The notes: generated from the letters alone by a model not told the origin. DNA of 64,000 nucleotides from Hydractinia symbiolongicarpus (GCF_029227915.1 NC_079877.1:11655351-11719350); one strand, 5' to 3'. Shown: positions 35,976 through 49,021, counted from the stretch's first letter. A program made the numbers and translations.

Positions 35976-37228
35976 ACGGTTACATGGAGTGGATGTTTCT
36001 TTTTCAGCATGGTTTACCTGGATCAGGTCCAATTGCAGGGAGCACTTCAAATGTCTAGAATATTAAAGCAATTGTATGCCACCTAAGTTAAATAAAGAAG
36101 TTTTGAATTTGGAAACCTTTTCAGATATTGAAAGGATTGGAAATGCTGGAGAGAAGTATTTTGGCCACGTGTGCCGTGTTGTTGTCTCAAACCAAACCTT
36201 TATCTTCCTCTGCAAGAGACAATAAATTCAGTAATACTTGAAATATTTTAGTTTTAGCTGCTCCTGAATTTTAGGCACTTTTGTGTCAAGAACTATTCTT
36301 AAAAGTGGTAAACCACCAGATGTTCTTACAAAACGTGTAATTTAAATCTTTTTCTTATCAAAACAAAAGGTTTTAACTTGGCCTTGATCAAATGCATTGT
36401 TTAAAAACATAAAAGCCCAATGCCAAACGAGATAGCTAACGGAGGCAATTTATGTAAACACTGTCTTGGCGGTCGAAAGATGTTTTGATGTGTATGTTAA
36501 ATTCGGTATAGAGTATTACTAGCTACCTGTATGTGTATTAGTTGGAATTTTGTTAGTTTTTTTTCTTTAACGTCTTAAGGGTCACTGGCTTCGTGTAGGC
36601 TTCGTGTAGCCGTTTATGCAACTGTGTATCTTTGTTTCTGTTTGGGAGAGAATACATTCTTGTAAGATAACTAAGGGACAGCTCTTTCATGAACGCAAAA
36701 GTCCAAGCTAAATGTTAATAGATCTGCAGATCCCCTTTCCCTCCCCTAAACATCAAATCAGAAAAGGTAATCTTTGAATGTTGTCAGTCCTTGAAACCAT
36801 AAGCACTCATCCATGTGTCCCTGCTAAGCAGGTAGACACTAAAAGTTATTAATTCTTTCTGTTCTCTAAGAAATCGATGTATACAGTATGAGATATAATT
36901 AAACGTCAAAGGATTCTACCTCGTCCTACCGCCAAATTTATACGCTTAGCATATACTTTTTTATTGTGATTGTCCCTAAGAACTTTGACTTTGTGGGAAC
37001 TTTTAAACAGTGCATTTTATATGCAACATCCCACTGCTCATTTTAAAACTTTTAAGAACACGAGAAGATCTCTTTGACTTTCCCATGTTACTTTTAATTG
37101 TAATAATATTGCTAAAAACAAAAGAATGAAGCAATACCTAATCTAAGAATATTCCAAGTTTGTTTTATAATATTTCTTATTCTCATCTTGCTGAGCAATA
37201 CATTGATATAATTTTGTTTTAGGATAAG

Positions 37229-37600
37229 ATATTTTGATGTCACCCTGGTACCTAAGATGAATATTCTTCTGACAATGAAAATCACCATCAATTAAAAGAA
37301 CACAGATTTGTTAATCCTTATAATATTGGAAAACTGTAAACAATGGATATATATCTGGTATAATCCACAAAGTTGTGTTTCATAAGAGGAACTAAGAAGG
37401 TGAAAAAAATCAATCAAAATAATTTGTATTTTGATGTCACCCTGGTACCTATGATGAATATTCAAGTAAATAACACAGAAGATTTGTTCTGAATCCTTAT
37501 AATATTGGAAAACTGTAAACAATGGATATATATCTGGTATAATCCACAAAGTTGGTGAAAAAAATCAATCAAAATAACTTGTGAATATTCAAGTAAATCA
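37229..37600 (+). repeat. Imperfect tandem duplication inside the 3.1-kb element
   Basis: Two copies of a block beginning TATTTTGATGTCACCCTGGT (at about 37229 and 37427) and sharing ATCCTTATAATATTGGAAAA, ACTGTAAACAATGGATATAT and AAAAAAATCAATCAAAATAA. The second copy lacks about 40 bases. A short third partial copy (TGAATATTCAAGTAAAT) follows at about 37581. Confidence 0.8.
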
Positions 37601-39028
37601 TAGAAATGATTTTCACGTAAAACATATACAGATCGAAACAAGAATTGCATGTTAAAAAACGTTCTGTTACAGACTGTAAACTAACAAAATGTCATGTCAA
37701 CTTATGGATATGAGTAGGATTTGTATATATGTTGCTTTTTATATGAGAATCTTCATAATTGGCTTATAGTTACTAAAACTTTCTTAAAGATTTTACAGTA
37801 TTAAAATATTTTTTAAACATAGTTGACAGGGACATGTAAGGGTAAATAATATGAGACATCTTAAATGTTTTGATGTTATTTTTCTAATTTCTAACTCTTT
37901 TCTGGCTTAATAAACTGCCTTTCTCTTGTGAGAATTTCATAGCATTAAAATTAATGCTTAATAGAAATTGGTGCAAAACTACACCAGTAACCCTAATGCT
38001 AAACTGTATTAACTTCATGAAGAGGTGATTACTATATACTTTTTGTACACGTTTATTATATGTTGCGATCTTACACTGTAAGTCTAACTGGAAATCTTTC
38101 ATTCTTTTATATGCTGGTTTTCTTTGTGCATTTGCAGGTTGTTACCACAGACTATAATTTTCCAAACAATATTTCTACGTTGCACTACTGTTGACTATCT
38201 ATTCCTAAAATTGTCTTGTAATGTAATTTTTTGTTGTATTGTTAGTTATTAGACTTATTGCATGTTTTGAAATGAAGCAAATCCCCAACTTATTACTTGT
38301 ACTCGTATTATGTGCGCAAAACGAAAAAAGATGCTAAGATACTTAATACCAATATGTGATTCAAAGAAATTATGGAAACGCTAACCCTGTTTCAAATCGA
38401 ATTTGCTAACCAGACGCATTTTCCATCCGCATGTTTTAACAAGGATAAAGTGGTAAAACTACGGGGGTTACTGTTATTTGTTTGGCTATAAAGAAACTTT
38501 CGTTTCTAATCTAGAAGGATTCTAAATAACTAAAAACCTTACTTTTGGGAAAATTTTAGTTCCTTTTACAGCAAAAACACAAAACGGCCGATTTACCTCG
38601 TACAACACCACAACCCTTGACATTACTTTGCCAAAAAATCTATGAAATTTTGCCTAACCAGAAAAAAATCCTAGATCCGCCCCTGTGAACCCTTTGTTTT
38701 TGATAAAAAAAGGCTAAAGATTCTTCTTGTCAATAAAAAAGTGAAACAAATTATTTAAAAAACTAAACAAAAAATTATAAATATTACTCGTAAATAAATT
38801 TTATTACGAAAACAATAAATCGTAATGTTGGCATAAAACAATAAATAATCAATGCTCAAATTCGTATTATTCCACGTTAAAAAAGCGCACCTAAAACGAC
38901 ACCACCAACTATTTGCACAAAATTGATATTGAAGGTACAATATTAGTATCTAGAAATAAAGTCTTTCTTATTTATGGATTTTCTTATAGCAAGTTTAAGT
39001 TTCCTGAGATTAGTTTCATAATAAAAGC

Positions 39029-39109
39029 CAACCTCGTCCGCAGGACCTGTTAGGCTTTTTATAAGTCGTCCAATTATAAAAAGCCTAACAGGTCCTGAAG
39101 ACGAGGTTG
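39029..39109. mobile_element. 81-bp palindromic MITE with perfect 9-bp target duplication
   Basis: Two 35-bp arms (39029-39063 and 39075-39109) pair with only two mismatches around an 11-base loop; the ends are CAACCTCGTC and GACGAGGTTG. AATAAAAGC is present immediately on both sides (39020-39028 and 39110-39118). A 9-bp duplication is characteristic of Mutator-like elements, so this may be a minimal MULE-type MITE; the superfamily is inferred. Confidence 0.82.
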
Positions 39110-39482
39110 AATAAAAGCAAGCTACAGGTTAAACCTTACAGGGTTTTTCAAAACAATTGGTGTTATGTATTGGACACTTGTAGTACAAGCCTTGTTCGAC
39201 AACAATGTAGTACTTTGCCCAATTCCTTAATGTTTCTGGGGATATTTTTTTCCCAAGAAGTGCCCATTGTTATTGCTGTGACGCGATATTGTGAACTTTA
39301 CGATGGAGAAAAAATCTTACGTATTTATTTTGTTTGAAGATAGATATAATAGAAAGGAATTACATGTACTTGCCGTTGGAACGACTTTATTTTGTGAAAA
39401 TTTCTAAAATTTGCAAAATTATTCTAGCAATATTAACCTCGTTAAAATAAGTGCGAAAGTAAAGAATAAGACAAGTTATAAG

Positions 39483-40942
39483 TTACACGTCAACGTAAGC
39501 CTTCATATCGTAGCAAGCTACATAACTGCCTCTTGTATGGTGCAGCACTACATATCGCCCGGACAGGTAATCAGCGCATTCTACCACCACCTTAACTTTT
39601 GGCAAATAAGGGACCAATGAGCAAAATGAATTACCCGTGTTATGATTTGTATTTCCGATGCTGAGCTGAAGATGTTCATCACCGTAGATCGAAACGGTGA
39701 CAAACCTAATTAACCTTTCTGCTCCAAGGTCCAACGACATAAATGAATTTGAGTCTGCAATTGTCATGGCAAAAGTTGATGGTTTAGAATCGGCTAAATG
39801 ATAAGCCACATACGGTGCATTTTCTCCTGGGTAAAGGTAAGGGGTTCCATACATGCCTTGAAATTGGTCAGCTGGAAAATAATTTTTTCAACACTTTTAG
39901 CTTGATGTTAAACTTTTGCTATCCCATTTAAGAAGAGCGGGAAACAGCAGTTTAAGTAATATGTTTAAAATTATTACATGTACCTCATAACAAACAGAAC
40001 AAAAAAAAGGAAAAGAAAAACATGCGCAAATGAAATTCCTGACAGGCGACAGTGAATATTGTAATGTATTGATTAGGCCTAACTTCGACAGTTAAATTTT
40101 AACATCCAGTGCTTTTAAAGAATTTTAAATATTTATAAAAAAAATCACAAGTTTCCAGATAAATTTTCGTAATAATAAAATGTACATATACTTACTTGAC
40201 ACAATTTCGTTTTAGAAACAATGGGTAACTGTTTTAAAATACTTTCTTTTCATGTTGCATATACTTCTTATTAATTAAATAATTCCCACCAGGATTAACT
40301 TCTCAGTCCACAAATTTTAAAAAAAAATTTGTTGCTTAATTTATCCATCGCTTTAAAGGCATTTTTATTACTGATGCAAAAAATTTTTATATTTGTAACA
40401 TTTAGTACTTACCGAGGCATTGATAGCCAGGATCTTCGCAAATGTCAATACAAGCAGACTTATAGTGACAAGGTGATAAGGAACGACAAACAGGACCTCT
40501 CTAAGAACGAATGAGAATCTAGTTATTAGTTGCTTCGCTAATCCAGGTCGACTTATATTTCAAATTGTTTAATTTCCACAAATATTGAAAATGTGTGAAA
40601 AAATACTTTCTTTGGGTTTTAATTAAAAAATCTTACATTTTGGGTACCATAGTTTGTTGAATAGAATTTCCAGCCAGACACGCTTTGCTCTGTCCCAGAG
40701 TTACTTGCCAACAGCTCGCATGACGTGTTGTCACTTTTGTGGTTGAAACAAACACAGCTATCGCGCGAGAGACATAAGAGAGCGCAATCACGTGCAATGA
40801 CATCTGCGTGTGTTTCGAGCACCGTCCCAGTGTGTCTTATGTCTGGTTTCATGATAGTGAAGTTTGCATGACGCTTGCAGGGTAATCTGGTAATGTATGC
40901 AGCACAAGGTAGCACGGAGGTTAGGATGATGAGGTAAAGCAT
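39483..40942 (-). CDS. Secreted PAN/apple - EGF-like - discoidin-like protein
   Basis: Three exons join in phase: 40942-40637 (ATG at 40942, donor GTAAGA), 40500-40413 (acceptor TTCTTAG, donor GTAAGT) and 39871-39483 (acceptor TTTTCCAG, stop TAA/TGA side at 39483-39485). The ~260-residue product starts with a signal peptide (MLYLIILTSVLPCAA). Exon 1 then has a Cys pattern like a PAN/apple domain (DCALLCLSRDSCVCFNHKSD, CELLAS). Exon 2 alone encodes a Cys-rich, EGF-like piece (CRSLSPCHYKSACIDICEDP). Exon 3 resembles an F5/8 type C or fucolectin-type galactose-binding domain: SLDLGAERLIRFVTVSIYG, a paired Cys, GRYVVLHH and a final CYDMKAYV. It is probably an extracellular glycan-binding or adhesion protein. 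The exact lectin family is uncertain. Confidence 0.8.
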
Positions 40943-42122
40943 ACTAAGATGAAAGAAATTCTTATGTTGTTATTTAAAGCACAAAAATCTCTTTTTTAAG
41001 AAATTAGATATCACTGATATATCCTTTAAAGATTCAAGGCCATATCATGTGTACTGGCAACACTCTCATTAGATTAATATTGTTACAAAAATTGCCAGAA
41101 ATATATAAAAGTAACAGGAACTTAAAATGCTTAAAAATAAACAATTTAGACTTGTTTAAAGTTACATAAATCGATGCGGAAAAGTACTTGTTTAAAATTC
41201 TGAAAAGTGACTTTTCAAAAATTTTAACGAATGTATGAGATGGAACTATGATTTTTATTCTTGTGTCAACGGCCGTAAAGTAATGTCTTATAGTAAGTTT
41301 TTGATATGCATCTCTTTTGAAACACGTTGTATAAATAGTGTGTTCTTTGTTTCAACTTCAATAACTTTGGGGCGAAAACCATCGTAATATACTCTTGGCA
41401 TGTTTAAGATTAAAAGATCTGAGAATGCAAACTGGTGTAAGAATCACCCCTAAGATGCTGTTTTTTTAGGCACTTTACTTCAACTGACAGAAAGACAGCT
41501 GGATTTCGTGGGTGACAAATACCTCAGTGATAAAAAACCACTTTTTACTGGCGTTCTTAAAATTCTTTGTCTTCATTAACAAAAAATTTAAATTCAGAAT
41601 TTACCTGCCTGTGCCAATTTAATCTTCTATCTTTATAAGCTTCCTTATTCATTTTTTTTGGATGTTTATTTGAGAGATGACTTGACAACACATTAATTAT
41701 TCATTACATCTAACAGAATGTATTTATGATTAATAATATATAAGTATTGCTTTAGAAATATGAATACTATGAATAAAAAAATCTATTACCTCGCAGTGGA
41801 GTGTTTTGCAGTATCATGTTTTACTAATGCATTTTACTGGTTATTTTGAAACACTTAAGTAGCCTGAATCAAAAAAAAAAAATGTTTTGATATACTGTAT
41901 AGAGCAGAAACCACGTGAAAATCATAGAATTTAAACACTCAGTGCTTGTGATGGTAAAAAGCTACAAATCTAATAACTTGTGGTTAATAAGAACGCAAAC
42001 TTAATTTTTTTTAACTGTGCGCTATGCGATCTTCTTGAAAACGGCCGCTGCTTGCTCTTCTTCCTCCTCCGTGGAAGGGTACATTAATTATTCATTTTAT
42101 ATGGAATCAAGTAGAGAGTGCG
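40943..42122. other. Upstream of the secreted lectin-like gene; no other gene seen
   Basis: AT-rich DNA up to the TCTA microsatellite. It should contain the promoter of the minus-strand gene starting at 40942; no clear core motif was identified. Confidence 0.4.
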
Positions 42123-42473
<351 letters not shown>

Positions 42474-45421
42474 GTATAGGTAAATAGGTTACGTTTTCTA
42501 CCTCAAAGAAAAGTCATATTATAAAACCGCGCGTGATGTTTGAAGGGCTGCCAAAGGTTATTTTATATTTTTTAATAAATTTGCAACAAGAAAACCTAAA
42601 AGTTTTGTAAAAGTGTTGCGATTAAAAAAAAATGAGCAAGCTAAAGTTAAGATAGTAGGAATCGTAACCTACGTCGTGGTAAGTAGAATTAGGGCGTGGT
42701 ATGGGAAAATATTGATTATATGGGTAAAGATCATCCTACCACGCACCAAAATAGGCCCCTAATTAATTACCACCATTCGCCATTATCCAGTTTTTAACGA
42801 TTTTTTAAAAAAAAAATTCGAGTGCAATCACATACATAACATACCCCTTATCTTTTTAAAAGTAGGTCTTTTTTGCGATTTTGGGGGCTTCATGTTTGCA
42901 CTGTCACTGTGTAAACGTACTGTGTCAAAAAATCTTGAAATTACACATGAACATTCTGCTAACATACACTCGCATTCGTACCAAAGGATTTGACGTGTAG
43001 TCACTTCAATTAGGATTTCTGGACCTGTCTGTTAGAGGTACCCTCGAAAATTTAACACGTAGTTAACGTAACCTTTTCAAGATATGCACAACAACAACAA
43101 AACTTTCTTAAATTTTGATTATTCTTCATCAAATCATGTGGTTAAATACTTTTTAAGTTTGAAATTGTGTTTATATAATTGCTTTTTGATATTGCTACTC
43201 TGTTTCTAGTCGGATGTATTCTTAATATTCTATCGATGAGTTACGTTATCGACCTGAGTATAAAAATTGCGCATATTAACCCTTTTTGTGTCTATGAAGG
43301 TATATGAAAGAGAATCTCTTTATTAGCCCATGTAAAATAAATAAATGTGCTAAGAATTAACGTAGTATTATCTCTTTCATCATGGTGTTGCTGTCTTACG
43401 ATCTATCACAGCATGGAAGTGGAAAGGTCGCAGACTTTTCCTACGGCGCGGAATCGGAAAAACGATCTTAGTGCACTCTAGTTTTCGTATTGTCTTTGTA
43501 AGAAACAAAACGGTGATAGACATAACAAGAGGTTATTATGTGAAAGGTGTTTCTATTAATTTTTTGATTATGTGTCGTCAACCAAAGTTGAGGCTAGTAT
43601 ATTGAGGGAAGGGGGGTGCGGTAGTGCATTACCGCTAGGAGGTGGGTGTTGTTGGGCAAAACATTTTCCTAAACAAAATTTATCGTGTGTTGGCTTATAT
43701 TTCATAACGTTTGTAGGAATAATTTCTAGATAACACAAGACAAACAAAATTTATGCATTAGACGATGACTGTCAACAATATTTTATGCTGACGTCAGCTT
43801 TTTTAATCAATATTCCAGTTTTCAAAGAATTTTTTACATATAATTTCGTTGTCATTTATAACTTTTAGCACTTCTTTTCACATCTTCCTGACAAACACAA
43901 AAAACAACTACTTTTTGGTAAACGTTGGTATTTCGCGCTGGCTGAAATCGTTAAAATCCATCGAGAATAATGTACAAGTACGAGTAATACAAGTAAACCG
44001 TACTCTGTAATAGCCAAACTAGAGGTTCTTATCGCTTTTTTCGGTTGGGAAAACCTTTGAGATTGCTACGCAATGACGACGTATACAATTTCCAACATAA
44101 TTTCCTATTTAACAATGTATAGACAGAATAATAAATATTGAACTATTGTTGATTGTTGCGTCATCCTTTATCTCCAAGATTTGTTTTGGGAGAAGAAGAA
44201 GAATCTTAATAACGCTACTTAAATTTGTGCTTTGATGTCTGCTTTGTCTTGCTGTCTATATATAAAAGCCAAATCATAATATCGCAAGTATAATTGTTAG
44301 TGGTCAAAACTGCTATTGTATTACCCACAGTTTTTATAATAACGTGCTGTTCAAGTTATAATACGGATGCGTTATTTACAGACTCGAACATGTTAAAAAT
44401 ATAGTAGCGTGACCTAACAATAGTGCTGCGCCATTAACCGGGACATTATTTTACCTTCTTGGCACACGCTGCAATAAATGACCATTGTTACTATTCTCGA
44501 CTTTACCTCACTTTTATGACAGTATGTTGCGTATTTATTTGAAAGGATATTTTTGTTTTTATTCCAATTTGTTTTAAACAGATGAGGACACTCCCGCTCT
44601 TTACTGCAGGGTACTTTACAGAATACTGTTTCAAAATTAAATAGACCGTTCCTGGAGTTTAGCTGATACTTTTCGTTATAATTTCGTGATTTCTAACCGA
44701 CTTATTAAGTACTAAATTTAGCTAGATGTGGCAATTTCCTGTTAGGAACCCCATTTAATATTTGTCCCCTACGGTAGTATAACATTTATACTTCTTTTTT
44801 CAAAACGCCTATTTCCCCTTAACGAGCATCAAGGGCGCTTAATCGTGCATTTATTGACTGTTTTTAGTTACTTATTCAAAAAATTCACGAGTTACGTGGC
44901 ATCACCTAGGCACATGGCAGTTCTCCCTAACGGCGACTCATAACGATAAAGGCAATGTAATAAGGATTCACAAGGTACACGTTTTTTGTTATAAGCAAAC
45001 GATGTTAGGGTGAATGATGAATAATGTAGCAAATTACGGAAATTTTGTTCATTGTTTTTGCATAACTAAATATATATATAGAAAAATAACATACATAAAA
45101 ATGTCAAGTGATGCACATAAAACATAACTTGTATACTGCAAAACGATATAACTATTTTTAACAAATGGTACTTATTTTAATCCATACTCTTGTCTCAGCA
45201 CCGTTAAGAATTAAAACGTGCGCTACAGATCTTTTTTTTAACGAACCATAAGAATTCAAAGAAAATGAAAACATTCTCGATACATACAATGAGGAGCGTT
45301 TAATAGTGGGAAAAATAATTAGAAGTGTGCGAAACTACACCAAATTATAGTTAAATGTTTCGTACAGTAAAGGTAGAAATAAAACAGTTTAGAGACACTT
45401 TCTTCTGGAACTTTTTCTGTA
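42474..45421. other. Noncoding DNA between the microsatellite and the tyrosine-recombinase gene
   Basis: Just after the microsatellite lies a GGTTACGTTTTCTAC motif (42487-42501) that recurs at 50.5-50.7 kb, and near 42666-42760 there is a CCTACGTCGTGGTAAG / CTACCACGC pair in opposite orientations. No gene was seen in the remainder. Confidence 0.4.
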
Positions 45422-48400
45422 CTACAAGCGCTCATATTTAAGCCTTGTTTGTATTTGCGACATGTCAAAGTTTTGTAGTACACGTTTTCCAACAGAGCTT
45501 GATTCGAGTGCACGTTCTACTCTATTGATGGATATTGGTCCAGAACGAATGATCTCGGCACACTTTTCGACAATGATGTTAGCTTCAACATTCGAGAAAA
45601 TTTTTTCCTTCCCAGAAACTGTATTTTCATAATCATCATCTTCACTTTCTTCGTCAACATCTTCGTTTTCACCATGATGCTTATCTACTATATCAAAAAC
45701 AAAATTGTGTTTTCGCAACAAGAGCACACCACACACTATTAAGCCTTAACTAAAGAAATATTGGATCGGGCTGCTTTAAGTGCATAAACTTTCGCAACAG
45801 AAATATTCGCGAATTGTAAATTTCACAAAAAAATTGCATTTCGCGAGTTTCTGCCTGTGAAAGCTTCAGCGCTTTTTTCAAAATCAATTAAGCTAGCAAG
45901 TAGCACAACACAAACATACCTCCTTTTGACACAGATTGTTTGTATTCAGTTGCAATAGAGGAGCATGAGTTGTCAACAGCATCATTACCATCTATTAAAA
46001 GATAGGAAATGAATTCTTTTAAATTTAATAAAAAAACAGGCACAATTTTCATGAAAATCTTTATATTTATACTAACGTAAAACAAATAAAAGTCACCAAT
46101 ACAACATATAAGAAGAAAAATGCGATAGTTTTAACCTACCTTTCTCCTCTTCCGTGACTCCATAGCGCCAGTAGCTTCTCAATTTATCTAAAATCTGCCT
46201 ATCAGACAAATGAATAAGATGGATAAACTTTTCACGTAGATTACGTACATCGCCAATTCTGACAGATTTCGCAGTCAAAAACTGCTTAAATAGAGTCTCC
46301 AACTCCCCGACTTCGGCATCAGTCCACGTTTTCTTTTTTTCGTAAATATTTGTTTTGCCACGTTTGTTGAAAGTTTCCTCCAAGGCAGCTGTACCCTTAA
46401 GGGCATACTTTTCCTTTTCTATCAAACGGTAGTATTTTTTGAGGTGCTCTCAGAGTGCGTCAACAGGCTAGCAACATATGGAGCTTCACTTGGATTTTTA
46501 TCTTCAATGATGGTGGATCCAGACTTTTGAAATATATTTGAAGTGATGTTTTTCCTCACTGGCGGATCGTTTTCACCATAAACACCGGACCTTTTCCAAG
46601 TGCTATTAATTTGTTTCGATATTGCTCCAGATTCTAACATCTTGCCATTATATGAAACAAAAACATTTTCAAAGTCACTGTGTATCTGACTGCGAATTGA
46701 ATCGAAAAAAATTAAGAGCTGTTGGTACAAGGTTTCTCTCGTACACAGATTAACAGGACCGTGTTTCCTAAATGTCTTGTGACGTTTTACTTTAATAATA
46801 TATTTACCATCACGAAATACAGCAGCCTTCACCTCATCGATGTTCATGTTGCTAGGTACGCCAGACCTCTGACAATTAATTATAGTTATTTCCGTTATGA
46901 GAAAATCCCGTATACACGCATATTCTTAACGAGACAAGGTGTTTTCTCGGTAAGGGCTACGAAAATTTTTAATTATCGAGATAGCCTCCTTTGCACTGGC
47001 AGACTCCTCATACCGTTGGATCTGCTCAGGCGTGATAAGCACTTGTTGCTCCTCCATCTGTCTCTCAAGCTGCTGTATCTCTACCGTTCCATTATTAGAT
47101 TTGCTCCATCGAGATACACTAACTTTCATCCTTAAAATCATATCTGGTGCTATTCCAGGTAGATGGATCTCCTCAGTAAGGAGAAAGTCATAGAAGTGTG
47201 GCAGTGACAAAATATACCGTTTAATGGTTAAAGCTTTGTATTCCTTTGTCTTTTCGGCATACGTTGTCAAAAAGGTGTCGCGAATTTTATATTTTCTGAC
47301 TAAATCACTGGGATATGAGGAATCCAAAGCTGCCCAAATATCTCTCAATTGCTGCTTTGACTGAATAGCACTCTTTTGGCAACTCTTTCCTCCATCAACT
47401 GAAATTTTATCTCTCTAAAATTTCAGCAGAGTCAACCACTTCGTCATCTTCCATGTCACTATCCGAATCTGTTACTTCGGAACAGTGGCGATCATCAGTG
47501 GCGACATGCTTGGCAGGGATGGATGTCATATGTGTACTTCGTTGTTTGATGCAACGTCACACACCCTGGCTAATTTCAACATACTATAATAGTAAGGTCC
47601 TTTTGATAGTTTGTGGACGTCTTGGAGGTGCAAACTCATTCTTTTGTTTCGACAACCTAAAACCTAACACCTGGTTTCCTCAATCCGTATATGCCAACGC
47701 AATATTTTGCCTTACTCTGGGGCCAATAGTGTACTTCTATCATGTGCCGAGATAAATTTGTAACACAACTATCACATGACTGTAATGGACATTTTTTGCG
47801 GTTTCTATGAAACAATTCAAACAATTAAATTAACATAGTTTGAGACTGCAAGAAAACGGTGGGAAACAGAAATTTCTTCTTAGTATTTTAATTGCAATAT
47901 GTCTTGCACGAGTTGAATTTCGCAGGAATATATTACATTTAAACTAAGATTTTCGGCAGAATGAAGCTTTTGCAGAATATTTTTGTTCGAATTTCTGGTT
48001 TAGCTAATTTTTTTTCTCTTTTACTTTCAAATAATAATTTGAATACATTAATAATATAATTCGAATAAAGGAGATACGAGAAACAAAAAATCTACATGTT
48101 GTAAATAGTATATGGCAGTAAAAATCATACTTTTCGATAGGTAAGCTTGTAGAGTCTGTTGAAAGTTGGTTCTCGAGCTCTGAAATTTTCTTCTTCAACC
48201 TGATATTTTCTCTCATCAACATACTAAGGCAAGGATAAAAGAATTTAAGGAATCTAAGATTAGTAACAGTTAAGGCTGCAGACTCTTTCTTATATGCGCA
48301 ACTTCAATTCTTAATTTAATCTTAAATTAGATGGTTATACAGCAATTTCAGTACATATTAAAAAAGAAATAAACATACCTTTCTAAACTATTTGACGTAG

Positions 48401-48760
48401 ACGATGTTTCAACCTGAAACAAACAATATCAAAACCTGATTATAGACCTGACAATAAAAGAAAGACTTTCATCGTTTTTTCCAATGACTTTTAATTTGCA
48501 ATGAAGCGCCTCAACATTTTTACTTCGTACCCTGATGTCACTATCAACATCACTATAAAATTTGACAAAAAACCTAGCTGAAAATTTCCTTTTTTTTGTT
48601 ATAAAAAATTATAATAAGTAACAATGTGTTTCGAAAAATGTGTGCCATACTTACTTTCCAATTGTTACCATTTTTTTCCGAAGATAATAGGATAGGCCAT
48701 GCCATCAGTCCCATTCCTTGTAATAACTGTTATGGTACCAACCAATACAAATGATTCTTG
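45422..48760 (-). pseudogene. Tyrosine recombinase (Crypton-like) with SANT-like domains, multi-exon, two lesions
   Basis: Minus strand. Upstream exons near 48760-48655 (ending NGNNWK|GTAAGT), 48413-48379 and 48224-48145 encode a short linker and a coiled coil (MRENIRLKKKISELENQLST). A large block (about 47660-46132) has a CCHH-like finger (HLQDVHKLSK), an acidic stretch (DSDSDMEDDEVVDS), a SAM-like N-terminal domain and a tyrosine-recombinase core with the first Arg (CQRSGVP), the beta-hairpin Lys (VKRHKT) and FVSYNGKMLESGAISKQIN. It ends in a SANT/Myb-like domain (KKTWTDAEVGELETLFKQF). Further in-phase exons at about 45990-45921 and 45700-45422 carry acidic sequence and a second SANT-like domain. 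Lesions: TAA at 46926-46928 and a one-base loss in an A run (46435-46440) that puts the adjacent candidate catalytic Tyr codons out of frame. A second catalytic Arg is unclear (Gln at FQKS). Either a recent pseudogene, or a gene with assembly errors. Confidence 0.7.
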
Positions 48761-48963
48761 AAGATTTCGCTATATAAAAATGTATACACATATATTTACC
48801 ATTGTCAAAAAAAAATTCACACACTTTGTGCCAACTGTATTAAAAAGACATCCACACAGCTACATATAGTTTTAAAAATATGTTAAAAAGGTGAGTTGAT
48901 ACAAAAGAAGTTGAGTTTAGATCTAACACAGTCTAGATCAGATTGGAAGAGGGTCATTAATAT

Positions 48964-49021
48964 ACCCCGTCCAACCCATGCTAGCATGGAAAACGGACGT
49001 TAAGCCGAGAATGATGATGAT
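48964..49021 (+). repeat. SINE/LINE-like 3' tail
   Basis: The segment CCCCGTCCAACCCATGCTAG continues CATGGAAAACGGACGTTAAG and ends in ATGATGATGATG. This closely follows the shared 3' tail of invertebrate SINE families, with a short ATG-repeat tail. The 5' part with polymerase III boxes was not recognised, so this is a truncated copy. Confidence 0.7.

Larger units (their letters stand above)
35574..38685. mobile_element. 3.1-kb TIR transposon with 5-bp target duplication
   Basis: The ends are perfect 16-bp inverted repeats, CAGGGGCGGATCTAGG at 35574-35589 and its complement at 38670-38685. Direct copies of TGAAC (35569-35573 and 38686-38690) flank it. CAGGGGCGG-type ends are often seen in hAT-like elements, but those usually make 8-bp duplications, so the superfamily is uncertain. 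No transposase was recognised inside, so it is nonautonomous or its coding part has decayed. Internally it holds a 65-bp tandem repeat near the left end, a palindrome TAGGCAATTGCCTA, and a duplicated ~155-200-bp block in the middle. Confidence 0.8.
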
